From Tenacibaculum singaporense (GTDB lineage: Bacteria; Bacteroidota; Bacteroidia; Flavobacteriales; Flavobacteriaceae): a stretch of 64,000 bases of DNA. The position numbers and the translations under genes were made by a program. Shown here one piece after another: positions 8,517 to 18,248 of the stretch. Every line of letters begins with the position of its first letter. Within the stretch, counting starts at the first letter, position 1. The DNA lies in NCBI RefSeq assembly GCF_003867015.1, contig NZ_CP032548.1:2237001-2301000 (forward strand), given 5' to 3'. The notes under the pieces were generated by a model. The model searched no databases. It worked only from the letters and a program-made list of their open reading frames with translations, and was not told where the DNA came from.

Positions 8517-9854
8517 ATGAATACAATCGCCAACGACCTAGGTACAAAAAGTATTAGTCAACTTATTTTAAAACAAGCTATCCCTGCTTCTATTGGAATT
8601 TTAGTAATGTCGATTAATATGATTGTTGATACCATTTTTGTGGGAAGATGGATTGGCGTACTCGCTATTGCTGCAATTACTGTGGTATTACCTATTGCTT
8701 TTTTAATTTCTTCTATTGGTATGGGAGTTGGAATTGGAGGAAGTTCTATAATTTCTAGAGCCTTAGGAGCTAATAAAGAAAATAAAGCCTTTGAAGTTTT
8801 TGGGAATCAAATTTCATTAACCATCGCGTTATCTGTTTTATTTGTGCTTGTAGGAACATTTTTCAGCACACCTATTTTAAGGCTTTTTGGAGCCAATGGA
8901 AACATTATAGTACCTGCTACTGAGTATTTCGATGTAATTGTTTGGGGTGTCCCGTTTTTGGCTTTTGCTATGATGGGTAATCCTGTTGTTAGAGCAGTTG
9001 GCAAACCTAATTATGCGATGCTTACCATGCTCTTCCCTGCCATAGCTAATATTTTTTTAGATGTGGTTTTTATTAAATTCATGAATTTAGGAATGTACGG
9101 TGCAGGTTTGGCTACCTCTATTTCGTATGCAGTTAGTGGAATATTTATTCTTTGGTTTTTTATTTCAAAAAAGACTGAATTAAAAATAATTCCCAAATAT
9201 TTTAAATTGAATTTTTCTATTGTAAAAGAGATTGTTTCTTTAGGCGGTGTAACAGTAGTAAGACAAGGAACCATAAGTATTTTAACTATTGTTTTAAACT
9301 ACTCTCTTTTTAAATATGGTGGTGAGATTTCAATTGCAATTTATGGTATTATCAATAGGGTTATGTTATTTGCCTTATTTCCTGTTTTAGGAGTTACCCA
9401 AGGTTTTTTACCTATTGCAGGATACAATTATGGAGCTAACAATACTGAAAGAGTAAAAGAAACTATAAAAACATCCATCCTTTTTGGCACCGGTATTGCT
9501 GTTTTAATTTTTATAATGATCATGTTATTTCCAATTGAATTAGTGGGGGTTTTTACAGAAGATGAAAAGTTATTAAAACTCACTCCTGATGCATTAATTG
9601 TAGCTTTTTTAGCAACTCCTGTAATAACTACTCAATTAATCGGATCTGCTTATTTTCAAGCTGCAGGCAAAGCATTACCTGCACTATTATTAACCCTCTT
9701 AAAACAAGGATTCTTTTTAATTCCTTTAGTGTATATACTTCCTAAGTTTTATGGTGTAAATGGTGTTTGGATGTCTTTCCCTATAGCAGATGTTTTATCT
9801 ACTGCGCTTACCTATGCTTATTTGAAAAGAGAAGTGAAATTACACCTAAATTAA
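8517..9854 (+). CDS. MATE-family efflux transporter
   Basis: Multidrug and toxin extrusion family exporter of 445 residues with about 12 membrane helices in two related halves. The first half starts with QLILKQAIPASIGILVMSINMIVDTIFVGRWIG, and the second with a similar motif near residues 235-260 (IVKEIVSLGGVTVVRQGT). Cation-driven export of organic cations is known for the family; the substrate here is unknown. Its last four bases overlap the end of the convergent DUF2461 gene, so transcription from the two sides must collide or pause there. Confidence 0.92.
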   Translation: MNTIANDLGTKSISQLILKQAIPASIGILVMSINMIVDTIFVGRWIGVLAIAAITVVLPIAFLISSIGMGVGIGGSSIISRALGANKENKAFEVFGNQISLTIALSVLFVLVGTFFSTPILRLFGANGNIIVPATEYFDVIVWGVPFLAFAMMGNPVVRAVGKPNYAMLTMLFPAIANIFLDVVFIKFMNLGMYGAGLATSISYAVSGIFILWFFISKKTELKIIPKYFKLNFSIVKEIVSLGGVTVVRQGTISILTIVLNYSLFKYGGEISIAIYGIINRVMLFALFPVLGVTQGFLPIAGYNYGANNTERVKETIKTSILFGTGIAVLIFIMIMLFPIELVGVFTEDEKLLKLTPDALIVAFLATPVITTQLIGSAYFQAAGKALPALLLTLLKQGFFLIPLVYILPKFYGVNGVWMSFPIADVLSTALTYAYLKREVKLHLN

Positions 9855-10525
9855 TCTAAAATACTCTCTCCGTTTAAATTTGTAGTTAGCACATCACTCA
9901 TATAATTAAAAAAAGGACGAAGTGCTTTAAAAGAGTCATCTACTTTTGTTAAAAAATCGGGAGCTAATACTTCTTTGTCTGTAAAACGTTGAATAGCTAT
10001 ATATCCTTTTTTGCGAATCAAGTCGATATCTGGATGTTGCTTATCAAATCCTTTAGGAGCTGTTTTAAGCTCATCTCCTTCTAGTTTACCTCCAAAATGT
10101 TGTACGTAGTTCTTTTCTTTTAAAATCTCTCTAATTTCAGAAGCGTCTACTTCAAATTCCTTTCGAATACGTAAAAGATCTTCTTTATTAGGCTCCCAGA
10201 ATCCGCCAGCAACAAAACTATCGCCAGGAGAAATATGTAAATAATACCCTCCCCTTAATGCTGGTTTTTTTCTATGAAAAGAACCTCCAAAATGTGTTTT
10301 ATACGGTGTTTTATCTTTTGAAAAACGTACATCTCTGTAAATTCTAAATAACTTAAACTTATCTATCTCATCATGCTTGTTTAAATTATCTTGAATGGTT
10401 TTGTATACAGCTTTTGCGTTATTTTGAGCTTCTGTGAATCGAAGTTTGTGTTCTGTAAACCATTCACGATTGTTGTTTTCTTTTAAGTCTTTTAAAAACT
10501 GAAATGTTTGTTTTTCTATTTGCAT
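9851..10525 (-). CDS. DUF2461 domain protein
   Basis: Member of the DUF2461 family (TIGR02453), common in Bacteroidota, function unknown. Typical blocks are FQFLKDLKENNNREWFTEHK near the start, RIYRDVRFSKDKTPYKTHFG, and GYYLHISPGDSFVAGGFW. I place the start at the ATG at 10525 (224 residues) because the family begins with this Met-Gln-Ile-Glu stretch. An upstream in-frame ATG at 10570 would add 15 unrelated residues. The stop overlaps the MATE stop by four bases. There is no signal peptide, so it is probably cytoplasmic. Confidence 0.85.
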   Translation of the reverse strand: MQIEKQTFQFLKDLKENNNREWFTEHKLRFTEAQNNAKAVYKTIQDNLNKHDEIDKFKLFRIYRDVRFSKDKTPYKTHFGGSFHRKKPALRGGYYLHISPGDSFVAGGFWEPNKEDLLRIRKEFEVDASEIREILKEKNYVQHFGGKLEGDELKTAPKGFDKQHPDIDLIRKKGYIAIQRFTDKEVLAPDFLTKVDDSFKALRPFFNYMSDVLTTNLNGESILD

Positions 10526-10561
10526 AGTAAGTAAGCGATTTAGAATTTCTAAGGTACAAAA

Positions 10562-10588
10562 AAACTCCACTAGATTTTAGTGGAGTTT
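10562..10588 (-). terminator. Terminator of ychF
   Basis: AAACTCCACTA (10562-10572) and TAGTGGAGTTT (10578-10588) form a perfect 11-bp stem with a 5-base loop. On the minus strand it is followed by a run of T, 21 bases after the ychF stop. Confidence 0.85.
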
Positions 10589-10608
10589 AGACTTTATTAA
10601 GTAAAAAA

Positions 10609-11700
10609 TTATACATTAAATCTAAAGTGCATAATATCACCATCTTTAACGATATACTCCTTTCCTTCTACTCTCATTTTACCTGCTTCTTTTACTTTAG
10701 CTTCACTACCAAATGATACATAATCATCATAACTAATAGTCTCCGCGCGGATAAACCCCTTTTCAAAATCAGTGTGAATAACACCTGCTGCTTGAGGTGC
10801 AGTAGCGCCTACCGGTATAGTCCAAGCTCTCACCTCTTTTACACCTGCAGTGAAATAAGTTTGTAAGTTTAATAACTTATAAGCCGAACGAACTAAGCGA
10901 GAAACTCCTGCTTCTTCTAATCCTATATCAGCTAAGAACATTTGACGTTCTTTGTAATCATCTAACTCTGTAATATCTGCTTCTGTACCTACTGCTAACA
11001 CAATAACTTCAGCATTTTCGTGTGCTACCGCTTCTTTTACCTTATCAACATAAGCATTTCCTGAAACAGCAGAACCTTCATCAACATTACACACATATAA
11101 AACTGGTTTTGCAGTAATGAACTGTAATGGTTTTACAAATTCCTCTTCTTTTTCTGTAAATTCAATAGAGCGAACAGATTTTCCTTCTAATAATGTTTCT
11201 TCAACCTTTAATAGAATTTCTAATTCTACTTGCGCCTCCTTATTACCTGTTTTAGCTGTTCTTTTTACACGCTCCAAACGTTTTTGAACAGTTTCTAAAT
11301 CTTTTAATTGAAGTTCAATATCAATAGTTTCCTTATCTCTTATAGGATCAACAGAACCATCTACGTGCACTATATTATCATTATCAAAACAACGCAATAC
11401 ATGTAAAATAGCATCTGTTTCACGAATGTTTGCTAAGAACTGGTTACCTAAACCTTCTCCTTTACTAGCTCCTTTTACTAAACCTGCAATATCTACAATC
11501 TCTACAGTTGCAGGTAAAACTCTTTCAGGATTTACTAGTTCTTCTAGCTTTTCTAAACGAGTATCAGGTACGTTTACTACTCCTAAATTAGGTTCAATGG
11601 TACAAAACGGAAAGTTTGCACTCTGCGCTTTTGCGTTAGATAAACAGTTAAATAAGGTTGATTTCCCTACGTTTGGTAATCCTACAATTCCAGCTTTCAT
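10609..11700 (-). CDS. ychF: Ribosome-associated ATPase YchF (OLA1 family)
   Basis: Obg-family P-loop protein that binds ATP rather than GTP and associates with ribosomes. The 363 residues match the family length. G1 is GLPNVGKST (7-15). The switch region is [20 protein letters not shown]. The specificity motif is NVDE instead of NKxD, as expected for the ATP-preferring YchF branch. The C-terminal TGS domain contains [13 protein letters not shown] and ends with the conserved [11 protein letters not shown]. It has its own promoter element and terminator. Confidence 0.97.
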   Translation of the reverse strand: MKAGIVGLPNVGKSTLFNCLSNAKAQSANFPFCTIEPNLGVVNVPDTRLEKLEELVNPERVLPATVEIVDIAGLVKGASKGEGLGNQFLANIRETDAILHVLRCFDNDNIVHVDGSVDPIRDKETIDIELQLKDLETVQKRLERVKRTAKTGNKEAQVELEILLKVEETLLEGKSVRSIEFTEKEEEFVKPLQFITAKPVLYVCNVDEGSAVSGNAYVDKVKEAVAHENAEVIVLAVGTEADITELDDYKERQMFLADIGLEEAGVSRLVRSAYKLLNLQTYFTAGVKEVRAWTIPVGATAPQAAGVIHTDFEKGFIRAETISYDDYVSFGSEAKVKEAGKMRVEGKEYIVKDGDIMHFRFNV

Positions 11701-11729
11701 TCTATTGTTTTATTGAAATTTTGCGAGTG

Positions 11730-11737
11730 CAAATATA
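11730..11737 (-). promoter_or_regulatory. Predicted -7 element of ychF
   Basis: The minus strand reads TATATTTG, a perfect TAnnTTTG match, 29 bp before the ATG. Confidence 0.5.
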
Positions 11738-11880
11738 GTGCTTTGCTTTCTAAATTTTCTATTTATTTATTGATTCGTTTAAATTTGTTTTTAGTTTGTA
11801 ATTTTATGTTTTTAACATTTTTTTAAGATTTAGATTGATTTTTTACTACTTTTAAGAAATTAACTAAAAAATATATTTAA

Positions 11881-14568
11881 ATGAAAAAACAGACCCTTCT
11901 TATTACTTACCTGTTTTTTTTGGGACTTCATATGTTGAGTGCTCAAACATTAATTAAAGGTACAGTAAAAGATACAAACAATGAGCCTTTACCTGGAGCT
12001 AACGTTTTAGAAAAAGGAACCTCTAATGGTACATCTACAGATTTTAATGGTGAATTTTCCCTTAACGCTAATGCTAATGGAACCTTAATAATTAGTTTTT
12101 CAGGTTTTGAAACACAAGAAGTTCCTATTAATGGAAAAACTAATTTTAATATTGTTTTAAAAGAAGGTTTAGAATTAGATGAAGTTGTTATCGTAGGGTC
12201 TAGAAATCCTAAAAGAACTGCTATTGACACACCAGTACCTGTTGATATAATTGATGTAGGAGATTTAGCAACTAAAAATGGTAAAGTAGAAGTAAATGAT
12301 ATATTACAATATGCAGCTCCGTCATTTAATGCTACTAAGCAATCAGGATCAGATGGTGCCGACCATATAGTACCCGCTTCCTTACGAGGTTTAGGTCCAG
12401 ACCAAACTTTGGTACTTATCAACGGTAAAAGACGTCATCAATCATCATTGGTTAATATTTTTGGAACACGCGGACGTGGAAATTCAGGAACTGATTTAAA
12501 TGCAATTCCTGCTGCTGCTATTAAAAGAATTGAAGTTCTAAGAGATGGAGCATCTGCTCAGTATGGTTCTGACGCTATTGCAGGAGTTATTAATATTGTT
12601 TTAAAAGATAATACCGACGGCGCTTCAGGAAGTATTGGTTATGGAGTTTATAGCACAGCCATAGGAAGTGGATGGGCTGAAGCTACAGGAGAAACTTTAT
12701 ACAATGTTGAAGGAAAAAACAGATTAGATGGAAAAGACAAAAGTTTTGATGGTGGAACTTTTAAACTAGATTTAAACTACGGAGCTAAATTGAATGATAA
12801 AGGAGGTTTTGTAAACTTTACTACCGAATTGTTGTCAAAAGAAAGAACGTTGAGACCTGGTTTTTCTTGGCGAAAAGGATATGGTAGCGCTGCTATAGAT
12901 GGATTCAATTTTATGGTAAATGCTAGTTTACCTATAAATGACAATACCGAAGTATATGCTTTTGGAGGTAGAAATTATAGAGATACTGATGCGTATGCTT
13001 TTTCAAGAGATAGTTTTGATGAAGGCGATAATAGAAGTGTTCCTAGCATACACCCTAATGGATTTACCCCTAGAATTACTTCAAATATCACTGATATATC
13101 TGTATCGGCAGGAATTAAACATAAATTAGAAAATGGTTGGGAAATTGATTTTAATAATACTTACGGAGAAAATAAATTCCATTATTTCATCAAAGACTCA
13201 AACAACGCTTCTTTAAAAGATGCTTCACCTACCGATTTTAATGCAGGAGGTCATAGTTTATCACAAAATACTACAGGATTAGATTTTAGTAAGTACTTAG
13301 AAGATTTAATGAGTGGAGTCAACCTTGCTTTCGGTTTAGAGTATAGAACAGAAAACTTTATCATTTTTGCTGGTGAAGAAGCTTCTTATGGATTATATGA
13401 TGATAACGGAGTATTAATGGAAAATCCTGCTGTTCAACCAGTAGCTGTTGATAGTAATGGAGATGAGTTACCTGGAGGTTCTCAAGGGTTCCCTGGATAT
13501 GGACCTGACAATGAAGTTGACCGTTCAAGAAGTAATGTAGGTATCTATTTTGATTCTGAATTTAACTTTACAGAAAAATTCTTAGTAGGTGCGGCTGTTC
13601 GTTATGAAGATTACAGTGATTTTGGTAGTACATTTAACTTTAAGTTAGCTTCAAGATTTAAAGCAAGTGATAATTTAACCCTACGAGGTTCTATTTCCTC
13701 AGGTTTCAGAGCACCATCTTTAGCTCAATTATATTATAATCTAAAGTTTACAAACATTGTTAATGGGGAATCTTTACCATCATTATTGTCTGCAAATAAC
13801 AGTACTGTAACTAGAGCTTTCGGAATAGAACAATTAAAAGAAGAAACAGCATTCAATGCTAGTTTAGGGTTTACTTATAAAATTGGTGGATTTACAGCTA
13901 CCATTGATGCATATTCTATTACTGTTGATGACCGCATTATTTTAACAGATAACTTTGATGCTTCTGGATTGAATTTAGGCGTTGATGCAGCACAATTCTT
14001 TGCAAATGGTGTTGATACAAAAACTCAAGGATTAGATATTGTTTTAAACTACAAAAAATCTTTTGAAGATCATAGAATAGATGTAGGATTGGTAGGAAAC
14101 TTTAACGATACTAAAATTGAAAAGATAAAGAACGGAAACTTAAACAGATTTACTTTCTTTAGTCCTTTTTCTGAAGCTTACTTAAAAGCGGCAGCTCCAG
14201 ATTATAAATTTGGTTTAAACTTAGGATATGGTTACAAGAAGTTTGATGTTTCTTTAAACCTTACAAAATTTAGCGAAGTGCAATTACAAGATTTTCAATG
14301 GGTAGACTCACCAGCTACTACTCAAGCAGAAGCTGATGCCTTATATCCTGTGGCTACTGATGTTTATAAAAGTAAAATTACTACCGATTTAAGTCTAAGC
14401 TATGCTTTTACAGATAAAATTACTTTTACACTTGGAGGTAATAATATTTTTAATGTGTATCCTACTCCACAATTTGATGGATGGACTGATCAAGGAGGAT
14501 TAGCTGATTCTGTTCAAATGGGATCAGACGGTGCTTATTTCTTTACTCGATTAGGGTTTAAACTTTAA
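11881..14568 (+). CDS. TonB-dependent outer-membrane receptor
   Basis: Outer-membrane active transporter of 895 residues. It has an N-terminal signal peptide (hydrophobic 5-20, cleavage near LSAQT), a carboxypeptidase-D-regulatory-like domain (about 23-105: GTVKDTNNEPLPGANV...), a plug (about 115-235, with RGLGPDQTLVLINGKRRH and IEVLRDGASAQYGSDAIAGVINIV), and a 22-strand-type barrel to the C-terminus (FFTRLGFKL). The substrate cannot be predicted: there is no SusD partner, no siderophore gene and no linked peptidase. It is monocistronic, with a strong terminator. About 180 bp of AT-rich sequence separates it from ychF. Confidence 0.92.
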   Translation: MKKQTLLITYLFFLGLHMLSAQTLIKGTVKDTNNEPLPGANVLEKGTSNGTSTDFNGEFSLNANANGTLIISFSGFETQEVPINGKTNFNIVLKEGLELDEVVIVGSRNPKRTAIDTPVPVDIIDVGDLATKNGKVEVNDILQYAAPSFNATKQSGSDGADHIVPASLRGLGPDQTLVLINGKRRHQSSLVNIFGTRGRGNSGTDLNAIPAAAIKRIEVLRDGASAQYGSDAIAGVINIVLKDNTDGASGSIGYGVYSTAIGSGWAEATGETLYNVEGKNRLDGKDKSFDGGTFKLDLNYGAKLNDKGGFVNFTTELLSKERTLRPGFSWRKGYGSAAIDGFNFMVNASLPINDNTEVYAFGGRNYRDTDAYAFSRDSFDEGDNRSVPSIHPNGFTPRITSNITDISVSAGIKHKLENGWEIDFNNTYGENKFHYFIKDSNNASLKDASPTDFNAGGHSLSQNTTGLDFSKYLEDLMSGVNLAFGLEYRTENFIIFAGEEASYGLYDDNGVLMENPAVQPVAVDSNGDELPGGSQGFPGYGPDNEVDRSRSNVGIYFDSEFNFTEKFLVGAAVRYEDYSDFGSTFNFKLASRFKASDNLTLRGSISSGFRAPSLAQLYYNLKFTNIVNGESLPSLLSANNSTVTRAFGIEQLKEETAFNASLGFTYKIGGFTATIDAYSITVDDRIILTDNFDASGLNLGVDAAQFFANGVDTKTQGLDIVLNYKKSFEDHRIDVGLVGNFNDTKIEKIKNGNLNRFTFFSPFSEAYLKAAAPDYKFGLNLGYGYKKFDVSLNLTKFSEVQLQDFQWVDSPATTQAEADALYPVATDVYKSKITTDLSLSYAFTDKITFTLGGNNIFNVYPTPQFDGWTDQGGLADSVQMGSDGAYFFTRLGFKL

Positions 14569-14583
14569 TACACTTTTTATAAA

Positions 14584-14619
14584 AACAAAAATCCTGAGAG
14601 TATTCTCAGGATTTTTGTT
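14584..14619 (+). terminator. Strong terminator after the TonB-dependent receptor
   Basis: The core arms ATCCTGAGA (14591-14599) and TCTCAGGAT (14604-14612) extend outward to about 16 bp, with a GTAT tetraloop and A/T tracts. It sits between convergent genes and can act both ways. Confidence 0.88.
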
Positions 14620-14648
14620 ATTTCATATCTCCAAAAATTTGGAACTTA

Positions 14649-14999
14649 TTAATCGTTATGCATAAAACGTTGTTTAGCTAATAACTCTTCTTCTGTTTCT
14701 ACATTATCTTCATCAGGAACACAACAATCAACAGGGCAAACAGCAGCACATTGTGGCTCTTCATGAAAACCTTTACATTCTGTACACTTGTCTACAACAA
14801 TGTAATAAATTTCATCCGAAATTGGCTCTTGATCTTCATCTGCATTAGCTGATTTACCGTTTGGTAAAACAATATTTCCTGTTAAATCAGTTCCATCAGC
14901 ATACTTCCAGTCATCTGCACCTTCATAAATTGCTGTATTAGGACATTCAGGTTCGCAAGCCCCGCAGTTTATACATTCATCTGTTATTATAATTGCCAT
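14649..14999 (-). CDS. 2[4Fe-4S] ferredoxin
   Basis: Small cytoplasmic electron carrier of 116 residues. Cluster motif 1 is C9-x2-C12-x2-C15-x3-C19. Motif 2 is C72-x2-C75-x8-C84-x3-C88 with further cysteines at 92-93. The 8-residue spacing in the second motif and the roughly 45-residue acidic insert between the motifs resemble the Alvin-type ferredoxins common in Bacteroidota. It is divergent from the acyl-CoA reductase gene, starting 70 bp away, and could donate electrons to it, but that link is positional only. Confidence 0.92.
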   Translation of the reverse strand: MAIIITDECINCGACEPECPNTAIYEGADDWKYADGTDLTGNIVLPNGKSANADEDQEPISDEIYYIVVDKCTECKGFHEEPQCAAVCPVDCCVPDEDNVETEEELLAKQRFMHND

Positions 15000-15020
15000 A
15001 ATTAATCTCTTTCAGTTTTG

Positions 15021-15028
15021 TAACTTTG
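15021..15028 (+). promoter_or_regulatory. Predicted -7 element of the acyl-CoA reductase gene
   Basis: TAACTTTG is a perfect TAnnTTTG match, 41 bp before the ATG at 15070, in the divergent region with the ferredoxin gene. Confidence 0.5.
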
Positions 15029-15069
15029 CATTCGCAAAAATAGTTCCAATTTAATTTAGAACCAAATAA

Positions 15070-16131
15070 ATGGATAGTATAAAAAGTAGAATTAACGCTT
15101 TTCATAAACTAGGAGAATTTTTAAGCCAGTTTTCTCAAGAAAAAATAGAGAAAAAAGAAGGTATAGAACATAACGAATTGTTTTTTGATGGATTTAAACA
15201 TCAATTAAAAATAGCAGGAGAAAACAACACTTGGTTTACCAGAGAAAATATATTATTCTCTATAGAAAATTGGGCAAAAGCACTTACTTCAGAAAACTTA
15301 ACTCAATGGATTGCTAACGAAAACTTAGGTGACAACAAACCCAAATTAGTCGCTGTTATCATGGCAGGAAACATTCCTTTAGTAGGTTTTCATGACTTTT
15401 TATCAGTTCTAATTTCTAGGCACTCGGTATTAGTTAAACAATCGTCTAACGATAAACATTTATTGCCTTTTTTAGCAAAATATTTAGAATATGTTGAACC
15501 TGGATTAAAAGGAAAAATCACGTTTACTGAAGAAAAACTAACAGGGTTTGATGCGGTAATAGCTACTGGTAGTAATAATACAGCACGTTATTTTGAATAC
15601 TACTTTAAAGATAAACCTAGCATTATAAGAAAAAACAGAAATTCTGTTGCTGTTTTAACAGGAAATGAATCTGAAGAACAATTACAAAACTTAAGTGAAG
15701 ATGTTTTTCGTTATTTTGGATTAGGCTGCCGCTCAGTTTCTAAAATTTTTATCCCAAAAGATTATAATTTCGACGCTTTTTTCAATGGAATGTATCAACA
15801 ACATGAAATCATTAACAATGTTAAATATGCTAATAATTACGATTACAACAAAGCAGTGTATTTAATGAGTGAGTTTGATATTTTAGAAAATGGCTTTTTA
15901 ATGATTAAAGAAGATGAAAGCTACGCCTCTCCTATCGCTTCTGTTTTTTATGAGTACTATGATAATGCGGATGATTTAAAAATTAAATTGTGGGAAGATA
16001 GAGAGCAAATTCAATGTGTCGTAGCTAATAATTTTATTGAAAATGAAATTGAATTCGGACAAACACAGCACCCAAAGTTATGGGACTATGCTGACGGTGT
16101 AAACACACTAGAATTTTTATCTAAAATTTAA
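15070..16131 (+). CDS. LuxC-like acyl-CoA reductase family protein
   Basis: Aldehyde-dehydrogenase-fold protein of the LuxC acyl-CoA reductase family, which reduces acyl thioesters to aldehydes with NADPH. The 353 residues are shorter than Vibrio LuxC (about 480). Recognisable parts are the nucleotide-binding segment MAGNIPLVGFHDFLSVLIS and the catalytic cysteine region YFGLGCRSVSKIF. No luxAB or luxD is nearby, so bioluminescence is not implied; in flavobacteria this gene commonly sits beside serC. Its true substrate is unknown. serC begins 52 bp downstream behind its own promoter element. Confidence 0.85.
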   Translation: MDSIKSRINAFHKLGEFLSQFSQEKIEKKEGIEHNELFFDGFKHQLKIAGENNTWFTRENILFSIENWAKALTSENLTQWIANENLGDNKPKLVAVIMAGNIPLVGFHDFLSVLISRHSVLVKQSSNDKHLLPFLAKYLEYVEPGLKGKITFTEEKLTGFDAVIATGSNNTARYFEYYFKDKPSIIRKNRNSVAVLTGNESEEQLQNLSEDVFRYFGLGCRSVSKIFIPKDYNFDAFFNGMYQQHEIINNVKYANNYDYNKAVYLMSEFDILENGFLMIKEDESYASPIASVFYEYYDNADDLKIKLWEDREQIQCVVANNFIENEIEFGQTQHPKLWDYADGVNTLEFLSKI

Positions 16132-16144
16132 AAGAGTCTCTTTA

Positions 16145-16152
16145 TAAATTTG
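16145..16152 (+). promoter_or_regulatory. Predicted -7 element of serC
   Basis: TAAATTTG matches TAnnTTTG and lies 31 bp before the serC ATG. It suggests that serC and the following genes can be transcribed separately from the reductase. Confidence 0.5.
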
Positions 16153-16183
16153 CACCTTTGTGTAGCAAAACACAACAACACAA

Positions 16184-17248
16184 ATGAAAAAACATAACTT
16201 TAGTGCAGGGCCTTGTATTTTACCTGAAGAAGTGCTAAAAAAAGCATCAGAAGCAGTCATTGACTTTAATAACGACAACTTATCTTTAATAGAAATATCA
16301 CACAGAAGTCAACCTTTTGTAGATGTAATTGAAAAAGCAAGAAGCTTAGCACTAGAATTATTAGGTCTTGAAAATAAAGGCTACAAAGCATTGTTTTTAC
16401 AAGGTGGAGCCAGTATGCAGTTTTTAATGGTTGCTTATAACTTACTAAATAAAAAAGCAGCTTACCTAAATACAGGGACTTGGAGTGACAAAGCTATAAA
16501 AGAAGCTAAATTATTTGGCGAATTAGTAGAAGTAGCTTCCTCAAAAGATAAGAACTTCAGTTACATTCCCAAAACATATGAAATTCCTACAGATGTAGAT
16601 TATTTCCATTGTACTAGTAATAACACTATTTATGGAACACAAATGAAAAGTTTTCCTGAGACTTCTGTTCCAATGATATGTGATATGAGTTCTGATATTT
16701 TTTCTCGTCAAATGGATTTTTCAAAGTTTGATTTAATTTATGCAGGAGCTCAAAAAAATATGGGACCAGCTGGTACTACCCTTGTTGTAATAAAAGAAGA
16801 CATTTTAGGAAAAGTAGAACGTCAAATTCCTTCAATGTTAAATTACCAAGTATTTCTTGACAAAGAAAGTATGTTTAATACACCACCGGTATTTGCAGTA
16901 TATACTTCTATGTTAACTTTGGAATGGTTAAAAGATTTAGGAGGTATCGAATTCATTGAAAAAGTGAATGAGAAAAAATCAGCACTTTTATACAGTGAAA
17001 TAGATAGAAACCCTTTATTTAAAGGAGTTGCTGCTATAGAAGACCGAAGTAATATGAATGCTACTTTTACCTTAGCTGATAAAAATTTACAAACTAAGTT
17101 TGATAAAATGTGGCAAGAAGCCAATATTAATGGATTAAGCGGCCATAGAAGTGTTGGTGGTTATCGTGCAAGTATGTACAACGCTTTACCTTTATACAGT
17201 GTACAAGCTTTAGTAGATGTAATGCAAGAATTAGAAAGAATAAGTTAG
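16184..17248 (+). CDS. serC: Phosphoserine aminotransferase SerC
   Basis: PLP enzyme converting 3-phosphohydroxypyruvate and glutamate to phosphoserine and 2-oxoglutarate, and active in the vitamin B6 route in some bacteria. The 354 residues match the family. Motifs are HNFSAGPCILP at the N-terminus, LFLQGGASMQF, the PLP lysine in YAGAQKNMGPAG (Lys191), and the C-terminal GHRSVGGYRASMYNA. All key residues look intact. The next gene is serA-like, a layout typical of Bacteroidota, but that neighbour is degenerate. Confidence 0.97.
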   Translation: MKKHNFSAGPCILPEEVLKKASEAVIDFNNDNLSLIEISHRSQPFVDVIEKARSLALELLGLENKGYKALFLQGGASMQFLMVAYNLLNKKAAYLNTGTWSDKAIKEAKLFGELVEVASSKDKNFSYIPKTYEIPTDVDYFHCTSNNTIYGTQMKSFPETSVPMICDMSSDIFSRQMDFSKFDLIYAGAQKNMGPAGTTLVVIKEDILGKVERQIPSMLNYQVFLDKESMFNTPPVFAVYTSMLTLEWLKDLGGIEFIEKVNEKKSALLYSEIDRNPLFKGVAAIEDRSNMNATFTLADKNLQTKFDKMWQEANINGLSGHRSVGGYRASMYNALPLYSVQALVDVMQELERIS

Positions 17249-17291
17249 ATACAACGTCATTTTTTACAATGACATTTTAATATAAAGATCG

Positions 17292-18245
17292 ATGAAGATA
17301 TTAGTGAATGATGGAATTTCCGCTAGCGGAATACAAGCTTTAGAAAACAAAGGTTTTGAAGTTATAAATACAAAAGTTGCACAAGAGCAGCTAGAAAATT
17401 ATATAAACGATCATGCTATTGATGCTATTACAGCAGGTAATACTACACAAGTACGACAAGAGTTAATTGATGCTTGTCCAAGTATTAAACTTATTGCATG
17501 TTTAGGAACCGAAATGGACAACATTGATGTTGATTATGCTATTGATAATGGAGTTCATGTTGTGAATAGCGAAGATGCTTCTGCCACTTCAATTGCAGAA
17601 CTAGTATTTGCTCATTTATTTGGAATGGTTCGTTTTTTACATCAATCGAACCGTGAAATGCCTTTAGAAGGAGACATGCGCTTTAACGCCTTAAAAAAGC
17701 AATACTCGCAGGGAACTGAGCTAAGAGGTAAAACATTAGGAATTATTGGATTTGATACTGTAGGACAAGAAGTAGCTAAAACTGCGATAGCTCTAGGTAT
17801 GGAAGTGATAGCTACTGATGTAGAAATAGACAATGCAACTATCACAATTCCTTTTTTCGATGGTCAATCAGTAGATTTCTTTATTGAAACAGAAACTATA
17901 GATAATTTATTATCTAAATCAGACTTTATTACGCTACACCTTCCTGCTCAAGAAGGATATGTTATAGAAACATCTTTGTTTGACAAAATGAAAAATGGTG
18001 TAGGAATTATAAACACTTCTCATGGAGGTATTCTAAATGAAGTTGATTTAGTTAATGCTATTGATAGTGGTAAGGTTAAATATGCAGGATTGGACGTTTT
18101 TGAAAGCCAACCAAGACCTGAAATTCAACTATTAATGAACCCTGAAATATCGATGACTCCTCATATTGGAGCTTCAACTGTTGAAGCACAAGATAGAGCT
18201 GGAATTGAAGTTGCTAACAAAATCATCGAATTACTAAGCGAATAA
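17292..18245 (+). CDS. Degenerate D-2-hydroxyacid dehydrogenase (SerA-like)
   Basis: By length (317 residues), fold and position after serC this is a D-3-phosphoglycerate dehydrogenase relative. Several signature residues have changed. The NAD loop GxGxxG reads GFDTVG (153-158), with Asp at the second glycine. The substrate-loop GxGxDNID block reads LGTEMDNID. The catalytic arginine of the N-x-x-R-G-G motif is His244. The N-terminal R-S-x-T-K-V phosphate-binding motif is AGNTTQV. Glu271 (DVFES) and His291 (TPHIG) of the catalytic triad remain. The frame is intact and the rest is well conserved, so the protein is probably made, but ordinary PGDH activity is doubtful. It may be a pseudo-enzyme or have a new specificity. 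Confidence 0.8.
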   Translation: MKILVNDGISASGIQALENKGFEVINTKVAQEQLENYINDHAIDAITAGNTTQVRQELIDACPSIKLIACLGTEMDNIDVDYAIDNGVHVVNSEDASATSIAELVFAHLFGMVRFLHQSNREMPLEGDMRFNALKKQYSQGTELRGKTLGIIGFDTVGQEVAKTAIALGMEVIATDVEIDNATITIPFFDGQSVDFFIETETIDNLLSKSDFITLHLPAQEGYVIETSLFDKMKNGVGIINTSHGGILNEVDLVNAIDSGKVKYAGLDVFESQPRPEIQLLMNPEISMTPHIGASTVEAQDRAGIEVANKIIELLSE

Positions 18246-18248
18246 TCT

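Noticed and set aside
15070..16131. Bioluminescence because of LuxC similarity
   Set aside because: No luxA, luxB, luxD or luxE nearby, and LuxC-like reductases are common in non-luminous flavobacteria.
17256..17273. Small hairpin GTCATT/AATGAC between serC and the serA-like gene
   Set aside because: The stem is only six pairs with a weak T-rich tail, and the following gene appears to be in the same transcript; not convincing as a terminator.
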